From the NCBI GenBank assembly GCA_046729855.1, contig JBKPHM010000092.1:1-27737 (forward strand): a DNA stretch of 27,737 nt, in the 5' to 3' direction. Origin of the DNA: DATHSY01 sp046729855. Lineage in GTDB: Bacteria > Actinomycetota > UBA4738 > HRBIN12. Below are positions 21,327-27,737 of this stretch, in pieces. The number at the start of each line of letters is the position of its first letter. The stretch's first letter is position 1. Both the position numbers and the translations under genes were made by a program. Below the pieces are notes generated by a model, which saw only the letters and a program-made list of their open reading frames with translations, made no database searches and was not told where the DNA came from.

Positions 21327-22160
21327 ATGCGGGCGGCGGACAGCGCGGACGAGTCCGTCTCGGGGTCTCGCGAGGCGGTCGTCCGGGCGCTCGCCCGGGC
21401 GGGATGCGTGGCTCCGGACGCCGAGGCCGAGGCGTTGTTCGCGGCGTCGGCGAGCGGTATCGGGCCGGTCGAGGGACTCGTCGCGCGGCGCGTGAGCGGC
21501 GAGCCGCTCGCGTGGATCACAGGGTCCGTCGTGTTCTGCGGCGTGCCCGTGAAGATCGATCCAGACGTCTTCGTCCCGAGGCCGCAGACCGAGGACCTGG
21601 CACTGCGCGCCGCCGCGCTGCTGCCCGACCACGGCGTGGCCGTTGACCTGTGCACCGGCAGCGGAGCGGTCGCAGCCGTCCTCCGGGCGGCGCACCCGAC
21701 CGCGACGGTCGTCGCGACGGACGTGGACCCGGCGGCCCTCGCGTGCGCGCGCCGCAACGGCGTCGACGCGCTCGAGGGCGACCTCGACGGTCCTCTGCCG
21801 CCGCCAATCCGGGGACGCGTGGACGTGATGACGGCGGTGGTGCCGTACGTGCCGAGCGAAGAGCTGCACCTGCTCCCCCGCGACGTGCTGGCGCACGAAC
21901 CGCGCGTCGCGCTCGACGGCGGCCCGGGCGGAACCGCGCTTCTGCTGCGGGCCGCCGCTGCGGCGGGGCCGTGGCTCCGACCGGGTGGGACGGTGCTCCT
22001 CGAGCTCGGTGGCGATCAAGCGGGCGAGGTACGAGCGGCGTTGCTGGATGCCGGCCTCTCCGACGTCCTGGTGCACTGCGACGACGAAGGACGCGACCGC
22101 TCAATCGAAGCGCGCCGGTCGCCTGTAGTGGTGGTGGGGCACCGGTCGGCGGCGAAGTGA
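21327..22160 (+). CDS. PrmC/HemK-like methyltransferase with altered NPPY motif
   Basis: SAM-dependent methyltransferase (277 aa) related to the enzymes that methylate the Gln of release factors. The N-terminal helical part has RRVSGEPLAWITGSVVFCG and VFVPRPQTEDL (the P-R-x-[QE]-T region). The SAM site is AVDLCTGSGAVA, then ATDVDPAALACAR. The catalytic N-P-P-Y is replaced by V-V-P-Y in TAVVPYVPSEEL, so normal Gln methylation is doubtful. It matches the actinobacterial PrmC-related branch, although that branch often keeps an Asn. The gene diverges from the ArsR gene and ends one base before the convergent PHP gene. A GTG nine codons upstream is an alternative start. Confidence 0.82.
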   Translation: MRAADSADESVSGSREAVVRALARAGCVAPDAEAEALFAASASGIGPVEGLVARRVSGEPLAWITGSVVFCGVPVKIDPDVFVPRPQTEDLALRAAALLPDHGVAVDLCTGSGAVAAVLRAAHPTATVVATDVDPAALACARRNGVDALEGDLDGPLPPPIRGRVDVMTAVVPYVPSEELHLLPRDVLAHEPRVALDGGPGGTALLLRAAAAAGPWLRPGGTVLLELGGDQAGEVRAALLDAGLSDVLVHCDDEGRDRSIEARRSPVVVVGHRSAAK

Positions 22161-23201
22161 TCAGCGCGTGGCGCGGTCGCGCAAGGCGGCCGTCCACGCG
22201 AGCACGTCGTCGACCGTCCCGAAGTTGAGGATCCGCTCGCGCGGGACGCTGGCCATGGCGGCCGCAGCCAGCCCGAGCTCGACGAACCCGAGCTCGACCG
22301 GGTGGTGCGCATCCGTCCCGATCGAGATCCGCGTGCCTTCTTCGCGAGCCAATTTCAGCAGCTCCATGTTCAGGTCTTGGCGGTCGGGCGACGCATCGAT
22401 CTCGACGGCCTTGTCGAGCCGCGTCGCCTCGGCGAACACGCGTCGCCAGTCCGCGCGCAGCCCCAGCCTGCGCCCGTACTTGCGCGTCCGGGGGTGGGCC
22501 AGCACGTGCACCGTCGGGTTCGCGAGCGCCGCGAGGTAGCGGTCGGTCCTGTCCCCGGTCTCCCGCAGCTTCGTGTGGAACGCCCCCAGGACGAGGTCGA
22601 GCCGCGCCAGCGCGTCGTGGTCCATGTCGCCCGACCCGTCCTCGAACACGTCCATCTCGATTCCACGCAGCACGCGCATCCCGCTGGCCGCGCCGCCGCC
22701 GTTCAGCGCCGCGATCTCCTCCCCCTGCCGTGCCAGCCGCTCCTCGTCCATCCCGCGCGCCACCTTGAGGCTCTTCGAGTGATCCGTGATCGCGACGAAC
22801 GCGTAGCCGAACGACGACGCGGCCTCGACCATGTCGGCCAGGTCCAGCGACCCGTCGCTGTACGTCGTGTGCATCTGCAGGTCCGCACGCAGCCCGTCCG
22901 TCCAGCCCGGGTGCTCGGCGAGGATCCGCCGAGCCCCGGCGATGGTCAGGAAGTCTCGCCGGAGCTCGTCGGCTTCGATGACCGACGTTTCGGCCTCGAC
23001 CAGGTCCGTGATCCGGGTAGCGACCCACGGGCCCACCGAGGCCAGGTCGGTGAGGTCACCGCCGGCGGCGACGAGCTCGGCCGCCTCGACGGGCCAGAAC
23101 ATGGCCGCCCGCGACGCCCGCTCGAGCGCCCGCCGCCGGTGGCCGTCCTCCGCGCCCGCCAGCGTGCGGAGCAGAACCGAGAGCTCGCCGTTCGAGACCA
23201 C
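22161..23201 (-). CDS. PHP-domain phosphoesterase, PolX C-terminal type with HhH
   Basis: Metal-dependent phosphoesterase (346 aa). Residues about 1-95 contain a helix-hairpin-helix (DLTDLASVGPWVATRI) for DNA contact. The PHP domain (about 100-330) shows ADLQMHTTYSDG, AITDHSKSL, LRGIEMDVFEDG, VLAHPRTRKYGRR, VEIDASPDRQDL and IGTDAHHP, covering the expected His/Asp/Glu metal ligands. It equals the C-terminal half of PolX without the polymerase core, so an exonuclease or 3'-end cleaning role is likely. The start is GTG at 23201, 7 nt after TACGGT with no ribosome binding site. It diverges from the histidine kinase gene. Confidence 0.87.
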   Translation of the reverse strand: MVSNGELSVLLRTLAGAEDGHRRRALERASRAAMFWPVEAAELVAAGGDLTDLASVGPWVATRITDLVEAETSVIEADELRRDFLTIAGARRILAEHPGWTDGLRADLQMHTTYSDGSLDLADMVEAASSFGYAFVAITDHSKSLKVARGMDEERLARQGEEIAALNGGGAASGMRVLRGIEMDVFEDGSGDMDHDALARLDLVLGAFHTKLRETGDRTDRYLAALANPTVHVLAHPRTRKYGRRLGLRADWRRVFAEATRLDKAVEIDASPDRQDLNMELLKLAREEGTRISIGTDAHHPVELGFVELGLAAAAMASVPRERILNFGTVDDVLAWTAALRDRATR

Positions 23202-23275
23202 GCACCCGACCGTACCGCCGACGGCCGTCACTCGTTCAGCCGGGCCCGCCGGCTGCCGATGGAAGTACGGAGGAC

Positions 23276-25762
23276 ATGTCCACGGCCGAGACGCCCCCCG
23301 TGCGGTCGCCGGCGGCCGCCGATCGCGCCGAGCGTGAGCCGATGCCGGCTCCGCTCCGCTCGAGGGCGCTGCGCGTCGGCATGCAGACGACGTTGCTCGC
23401 TCCGCTGGCCGCGGCCGGCTCCTTCGTGTTGGCCACGCACAGCGACTTCGGCTTCGGCCCATACACGCCGTTGTTCGTCGCACTGGCCGTCGCGGCTGGG
23501 CTCGCGACGCTCCTGCCGTGGGACCGTCTGTTCCGAACCGTCTGGGGCATGCGAGTGCTGTACACGTGGGCAGGAGCCGACCTCGTCCTGATCACGTTCG
23601 GGATCCGCGCCACCGAGGGAGCGCCGTCGAGCCTCCTGCTCGTGTACGCGCTGACGACGGTGTTCTTCGGCGTCATCTTCCCGCCGCGCCCACAGCTCGT
23701 GTTCACGGTCTTCACGATCGTGTGCTACGGCGCGGCGATGGGCGTCTCCGAGCTCGATCCGCTGCCGCTCATCGTGCTGGCGACGCTCGGCTTCCTCGCC
23801 CACTACCTCTCCCGAGAGCTCCGTCGGCAGACGACCGCCCATCGCGCGGCACGCGTCGACGCCGAACGCCGGTGGGCCTTGGTCTCGGCCGTCTCGACCG
23901 CGGCGCGCGACATGACGACGACGGACCCGCGTCGCGTTCTCCAGGCTGTCGTCGACGCGATCGTCTCTCTGGGCTTCGGGACGGCGCGGATCTACATGAA
24001 GGTCGACGCCGACCGGTACGACGTCGTGCTGCCCGACGGGGTCCGGCACGACTTCCCGGATGGCATCCGCTCGCTCCCGGATGAGGTTCGCACGTCGGTG
24101 CTCCGCAAGGCGAGATCGCTCGAGGTGAGCACCCGGACGGCGGACGCCGAGACGACGCAGACGCTCCGCGCGCTCGGCCTCGAAGCGCTGGCCGCCAAAC
24201 CGATCCTGGTCAGCGATCGGCCGGAGGCCGCGCTCGTCGTCGGCACGTCGTCCGAGGCGTTCAGCGACCACGACCTCGAGGTCTTCCGGATGCTCGGAGC
24301 ACAGGCGACGATGGCGCTCGAGAACGCGCGGCGCTTCGAGGATCAGCGCCGGACCGTCGAACGGCTGTCGGAGCTGGACAAGCTGAAGACCGACTTCCTA
24401 TCGAACGTCTCGCACGAGCTGCGCACGCCGATCACGGTGATCAAGGGGATGGGCAAGACGCTCGAACAGCAATGGGACGCCGTCGAGGATGCCATCCGGC
24501 GCGAGCTCGTGACCAGGCTGAACGCGAACTCCGATGCGCTCGACAGGATCATCGACCAGCTCCTGGACTTCTCGCGCCTCGAGGCCGGCCGGTTGGAGCC
24601 GCGCCTGGAGGAGGTCGACGCGGGCGAGATCGTCACGCGAGTGGCCGCCAGGCTCGCCGCGCTGTTCGGTGCGCTCGACCTCAGAATCGAGGTGCACGGC
24701 GGGCTGCTCGTGCGCGGCGACCCTCACCTGCTCGAGCGTGTCGTCGAGAACCTGCTGTCGAACGCCGCAAAGTACACGCAGCCGGGTAGCTGGGTGCACG
24801 TCTCGGCGCATCGCGACGGCGATCGGACGGTCGTCGCCGTCACCGACGGTGGCCCTGGGATCCCGCGGCACGAGGTACGCAACCTGGGACAGCGGTTCTT
24901 TCGCGGAGGCGAGGCGCACACGCGTGAGACGCGCGGGACCGGGCTCGGCCTGGCGCTGGTCCAGGAAATCCTCATGCTGCACGGGACGAAGCTGGAGGTC
25001 CAGAGCGAGCTCGGCGTCGGCTCGCGGTTCGCGTTCCGGCTGCCCGGCGACGAGGCGCCGGCCGCGGTCGCCGGCAACGGGCACATCGCGGCGGCGGTCG
25101 GTGCGACGGTAGGCGCGCGTCAGCTGTCGTTCGACGACCTGCTCCTGTCGACGGTCGCGGCGGAGATGCAGCTCGACGGCGACCCCGCCGACGCGGAGGA
25201 ACCGGACCCGCCGCGCTCGCGTGCATCGAAGGTCGGCGCGGCAGCGGTGGCGACCGTCGTCACGGCCACGAGCAGCCTCGCCGTCACCGGCGCGCTGCCC
25301 GATCACGCGCAGGATGTCGTCGCCGCGGCCCTCACCTCGATCGGCGTTTCGAGCTCCGCCCCTGACGGCTCCGGGATGTGGCCCCCGCGCCTGTTGGGCA
25401 CGAGGGCCGAACCCGAGAAGCAAGATGCGCGGGACGAACGGAACGATGGCCGGGGCGACGATCGGGCCGGCGGTGGCGGCGGCTCGACGCCGACGGGTGG
25501 CACGCAGACGGTCGGTGACGGTGGCGGCGGATCCGGCGGCGGTGGCGGATCCGGGGGCGGCGATGGCGGATCCGGGGCCGGCGGTGGATCCGGTGGCGGT
25601 GGTGGCGGGAGCAACGAGCCGGGACGGTCCGGCGACGCGCCCGGCCACACGGGGGAACCCGGCAAGTCCGGGAACGCACCCAGTCAAGACGGGGGGAAGG
25701 GCGGAGGCGGCCGGAGCGGCGGTGGCGCCCAGGGCGCGCAGACCCCAACGGCCGGACGGTAG
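23276..25762 (+). CDS. Hybrid-architecture sensor histidine kinase with C-terminal membrane segment and Gly-rich tail
   Basis: Membrane histidine kinase (828 aa). About five hydrophobic helices lie in 34-176, a GAF-like domain at about 200-350, HisKA with H380 (NVSHELRTP), and HATPase at about 480-590 (ENLLSNAAKY, TDGGPGIP, GTGLGLALVQEI). A normal kinase would end near 592. This one goes on: an acidic linker (FDDLLLSTVAAEMQLDGD, then PADAEEPDP), a hydrophobic helix (about 653-673, VGAAAVATVVTATSSLAVTG), a short ALPDHAQDVVAAALTSIG module like those ending actinobacterial anti-sigma-type proteins, then about 130 residues rich in Gly, Ser, Asp and Pro. By topology the tail should lie outside the cell. 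No response regulator is adjacent. GGAGG lies only 2 nt from the ATG, so the true start could be slightly later. Confidence 0.88.
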   Translation: MSTAETPPVRSPAAADRAEREPMPAPLRSRALRVGMQTTLLAPLAAAGSFVLATHSDFGFGPYTPLFVALAVAAGLATLLPWDRLFRTVWGMRVLYTWAGADLVLITFGIRATEGAPSSLLLVYALTTVFFGVIFPPRPQLVFTVFTIVCYGAAMGVSELDPLPLIVLATLGFLAHYLSRELRRQTTAHRAARVDAERRWALVSAVSTAARDMTTTDPRRVLQAVVDAIVSLGFGTARIYMKVDADRYDVVLPDGVRHDFPDGIRSLPDEVRTSVLRKARSLEVSTRTADAETTQTLRALGLEALAAKPILVSDRPEAALVVGTSSEAFSDHDLEVFRMLGAQATMALENARRFEDQRRTVERLSELDKLKTDFLSNVSHELRTPITVIKGMGKTLEQQWDAVEDAIRRELVTRLNANSDALDRIIDQLLDFSRLEAGRLEPRLEEVDAGEIVTRVAARLAALFGALDLRIEVHGGLLVRGDPHLLERVVENLLSNAAKYTQPGSWVHVSAHRDGDRTVVAVTDGGPGIPRHEVRNLGQRFFRGGEAHTRETRGTGLGLALVQEILMLHGTKLEVQSELGVGSRFAFRLPGDEAPAAVAGNGHIAAAVGATVGARQLSFDDLLLSTVAAEMQLDGDPADAEEPDPPRSRASKVGAAAVATVVTATSSLAVTGALPDHAQDVVAAALTSIGVSSSAPDGSGMWPPRLLGTRAEPEKQDARDERNDGRGDDRAGGGGGSTPTGGTQTVGDGGGGSGGGGGSGGGDGGSGAGGGSGGGGGGSNEPGRSGDAPGHTGEPGKSGNAPSQDGGKGGGGRSGGGAQGAQTPTAGR
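25515..25612 (+). repeat. In-frame Gly/Ser-coding microrepeat with four GGATCC copies
   Basis: Units built on GGCGGATCCGG recur with GGATCC at 25529, 25547, 25568 and 25586, spaced 18, 21 and 18 nt, all multiples of three. They encode GGGSGGGG-like linkers in the kinase tail. Slippage and length variation between strains are expected. Confidence 0.75.
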
Positions 25763-25770
25763 CCGTCCGG
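25752..25770 (+). terminator. Hairpin with the kinase stop codon as its loop
   Basis: CCGGACGG (25752-25759) and CCGTCCGG (25763-25770) are perfect complements, and the 3-nt loop is exactly the stop codon TAG. A second hairpin, CGGCGGC/GCCGCCG with a 6-nt loop, follows at 25812-25831. Together they probably end the kinase transcript. Confidence 0.55.
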
Positions 25771-25934
25771 ACGAGGGAGAAGCCCAAGCCCCGGTAGGAT
25801 GCCGGCGCGTTCGGCGGCGTCGAGGCCGCCGTGATGGGCCACCGATGACGTCCGCGAGGTGATGCGCGCGCTTCTCACCTGGATGTCGCTCGTTCGTAAC
25901 CTGGCGCCGCCCGCGAAGACGACAGAGGCGAGGC

Positions 25935-25940
25935 TATGGT
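25935..25940 (+). promoter_or_regulatory. -10 hexamer TATGGT of the metallophosphatase gene
   Basis: TATGGT ends 7 nt before the ATG at 25948 and there is no ribosome binding site, which favours that ATG over the GTG-like start 12 nt upstream that falls inside the hexamer. Confidence 0.45.
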
Positions 25941-25947
25941 GGTCTGG

Positions 25948-26991
25948 ATGCGGACCCGAACCGCAGCGATCGGCGCGATCCTCGGGGTCGCGGCCGCCGT
26001 TCCCGCGACGGCCGAGCCGGCCGACGTGATGGCCGGGGCCGACGTGGGCATCTCCGTGGCACGCGTGCAGACCGAGGTCATCGTCGTCGCGGCCGGCGAC
26101 ATCGCGTGTGCCGCCCGCCCGTTCGGTGCCGGCAGCCCCGACCGGTGCCAGTACGACGAAACCGCAGAGCTCATCGCCCGCCGCGGGATCGAGGAGGTCC
26201 TCCCGCTCGGCGACCTGCAGTATGACGAGGGCGAGTACCGCAACTTCCTTCTGTATTACGACCGGTGGTGGGGGATGTCGAAGGACAACCAGAGCCCTGT
26301 CCCGGGCAACCACGACCACGCGAACGCCCCGAACCGCAGGCCGCGAGGGTACTTCCGGTACTTCGGCAACCGCGTCCGCGGCCCGAACGGCTGGGGGTAC
26401 TACAGCTTCGACCTGCCAACCGGCTGCACGCCGGGGGTGGGCGTCTGCTGGCACCTGATCGCGCTCGACTCGGAGATCTGCTACGCGACGGGCGGGTGCG
26501 ACCGGCCGGCGAACCCGATCGCTCCCGGGGTCGGGGAACGGATGTGGCGGTGGCTCCGCCGCGACCTGGCCGTGCACCCCGACTCGGACTACGCGTGCAC
26601 GCTCGCGTACTTCCACCATCCGCTGTTCTCGTTCTCGTCGGGCAGCGGAGCAAGTCCCGCGGTGCGGCCGCTGTGGCGACTGCTCTACGACGCGGAGGCC
26701 GACGTGGTGCTGAACGGCCACTCGCACAACTACCAGCGATGGAGGCCGCTGACGCCCGGCGGCGAGCCCTCCGCCCGAGGGATCCGGGAGTTCGTGGTGG
26801 GGACCGGCGGAGCCAGCAGATACGCCCTGCTTTCCGGAGACCCGCCGGCGAACCTCGTCAAGGCGCAGGACCGCAGCTTCGGGGTGCTCCGGTTGATCCT
26901 CAGCGACGGCGGCTACCGGTGGTCGTGGCGCACCGCCGACGGTCAGCCGAGGTTCCGCGATACCAGAGCATCGGCGGTCGAGTGCGCATGA
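25948..26991 (+). CDS. Secreted calcineurin-like metallophosphatase
   Basis: Exported two-metal phosphoesterase (347 aa). An N-terminal signal peptide (MRTRTAAIGAILGVAAAVPA) probably ends at ATAEP. The five metallophosphatase blocks are in order: AAGDIAC, LPLGDLQYD, PVPGNHDHAN, YFHHPLF and NGHSHNYQR. Several Cys pairs (for example CAARP, TGCTPGVGVCW, CYATGGC) fit disulfides in an exported protein. It resembles purple acid phosphatase-like or alkaline phosphatase-type bacterial enzymes; the substrate is unknown. It lies 22 nt upstream of the SIS gene, which may be co-transcribed. Confidence 0.88.
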   Translation: MRTRTAAIGAILGVAAAVPATAEPADVMAGADVGISVARVQTEVIVVAAGDIACAARPFGAGSPDRCQYDETAELIARRGIEEVLPLGDLQYDEGEYRNFLLYYDRWWGMSKDNQSPVPGNHDHANAPNRRPRGYFRYFGNRVRGPNGWGYYSFDLPTGCTPGVGVCWHLIALDSEICYATGGCDRPANPIAPGVGERMWRWLRRDLAVHPDSDYACTLAYFHHPLFSFSSGSGASPAVRPLWRLLYDAEADVVLNGHSHNYQRWRPLTPGGEPSARGIREFVVGTGGASRYALLSGDPPANLVKAQDRSFGVLRLILSDGGYRWSWRTADGQPRFRDTRASAVECA

Positions 26992-27013
26992 CTTGCGGTA
27001 CTACTAGGAGCCG

Positions 27014-27737
27014 ATGACCTCCGGGGACCGCTTCCTCGCCGAGATCACCGGACAGCCGGACGCGCTCCGACGCGCCGCAGACGCGCTCGCCGAGCAGCGC
27101 GGCGAGCTCGACCGGATCGCGGAAGAGGCAACCGAGGCCGGGACGATCGTGTTCACGGGGATGGGCAGCTCGTACGACGCCTGCTACCCCGCCGTCAACG
27201 ACCTCGCCGGGCGTGGCGTCGCCGCGTTGCTGGTCGACACGGCCGAGCTGCTGCACTTTCGCCGGCCGATCCTGCGCAAGCGCGCGTTCCTCACGGTCGT
27301 GAGTCAGTCGGGCGAGAGCGCCGAGATCGTCAAGCTCGCGGATGCGCTCGCGAAGCAGCGGTCCCGCCCGGTCGTCCTGTCGATCACGAACGGCCTCGGC
27401 AGCGACCTGTCGGATCGAGCCGACATCGCGCTCGACACCCGTGCGGGGACCGAGAGGGGTCCCTCAACCATCACGTTCGCGGCCGCCATGGCTCAGCTGT
27501 CCGCCGTGGCGCGCCTGCTCGCCGGCGACACCGTCGACACCGCGATCAACCAGACCTGGACGGCGTGCGAGGGCGCCGCGCGAGCCGTCGAGCGGCTCCT
27601 CGAGGACTTCGAGGGCCAGGCCTCCGACCTCGCGACCCTGCTGGGCGGCAGATGGGTGACGGTCGTTCTCGGCCGCGGCCCGGCACGGGCCGCGGCCGGG
27701 TTGGGCGGGCTGCGGCGGGAGGAGAGCGGGGGGGTGG
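27014..27737 (+). CDS. SIS-domain sugar isomerase-like protein (GlmS C-terminal type), truncated by window end
   Basis: Phosphosugar-binding protein of the glucosamine-fructose-6-phosphate aminotransferase isomerase family, lacking the glutaminase half. About 241 residues are present of an expected 330-350. SIS domain 1 shows VFTGMGSSYDA, VSQSGESAE and SITNGLGSDL, then the region TERGPSTITFAAAMAQL; SIS domain 2 begins VVLGRGPARAAA. AGGAG lies 3 nt before the ATG. The last 12 or so codons do not follow the family (see findings). It likely acts as a sugar-phosphate deaminase or isomerase in amino-sugar use. Confidence 0.82.
   Translation, partial: MTSGDRFLAEITGQPDALRRAADALAEQRGELDRIAEEATEAGTIVFTGMGSSYDACYPAVNDLAGRGVAALLVDTAELLHFRRPILRKRAFLTVVSQSGESAEIVKLADALAKQRSRPVVLSITNGLGSDLSDRADIALDTRAGTERGPSTITFAAAMAQLSAVARLLAGDTVDTAINQTWTACEGAARAVERLLEDFEGQASDLATLLGGRWVTVVLGRGPARAAAGLGGLRREESGGV

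Noticed and set aside
20868..22076. Long minus-strand frame over the PrmC-like and ArsR genes
   Set aside because: Arg-rich shadow; the ArsR and methyltransferase frames have family motifs and better starts.
22302..23591. 429-codon plus-strand frame over the PHP gene
   Set aside because: Shadow of the PHP gene with His/Arg/Pro-rich composition.
25515..25612. Regularly spaced GGATCC repeats considered as a CRISPR-like or iteron array
   Set aside because: Spacing is 18-21 nt, always in frame, and inside a coding Gly/Ser linker; simple microrepeat slippage explains it.
23228..25762. Minus-strand frames of 347 and 429 codons opposite the histidine kinase
   Set aside because: Arg/Glu/Asp-rich shadows without motifs.

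Overview
GC-rich genomic fragment, probably a whole metagenomic contig, because a gene runs off each end. The gene set points to the phylum Actinobacteria: an LdtMt2-type L,D-transpeptidase, an F420-type (Ddn-like) oxidoreductase, a HelD/HelR-type RNA polymerase recycling ATPase, a free-standing LigD phosphoesterase beside a LigD-type ligase, an HTH-MEDS regulator, and many start codons with no ribosome binding site that sit directly behind a -10 hexamer (leaderless transcripts). The class cannot be fixed from the sequence. I see no rRNA, tRNA, CRISPR array, transposase or phage module.

Layout. 1-3321: an ABC-2 exporter (permease and ATPase, minus strand) diverges from a NarL-type two-component system (plus strand) that probably controls it. 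3403-5471: a DUF4386 membrane protein and a divergent class III adenylate cyclase with a MerR-like N-terminus. 5657-10399: a HelR-type helicase, a secreted beta-helix protein with a C-terminal NPCBM domain, and a Ddn-like oxidoreductase. 10562-13202: a stretch of very small proteins, four of them Cys/His-rich metal-site candidates, mixed with a divergent glyoxalase-fold (VOC)/MarR pair. 13271-15530: a PPOX-fold flavin protein, an L,D-transpeptidase and a one-helix membrane peptide. 15805-18624: an aldehyde dehydrogenase, then about 400 bp of gene debris (a LysR start and a possible radical SAM end), then a frameshifted HTH-MEDS regulator. 18665-20304: a two-gene DNA end-repair operon. 20380-21214: an ArsR repressor and SRPBCC protein operon. 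21327-25762: a PrmC-like methyltransferase with a changed active-site motif, a PolX-type PHP phosphoesterase, and a histidine kinase that carries an extra C-terminal membrane segment and Gly-rich tail. 25948-27737: a secreted metallophosphatase and a truncated SIS-domain sugar isomerase.

Most of the window is sensing, envelope and stress housekeeping in short operons. The points most worth following up are the histidine kinase with an apparently surface-exposed Gly-rich tail, the cluster of tiny Cys/His proteins with unusual upstream DNA, and the consistent leaderless promoter pattern. Function calls come from motif recognition by eye; no database search was run.
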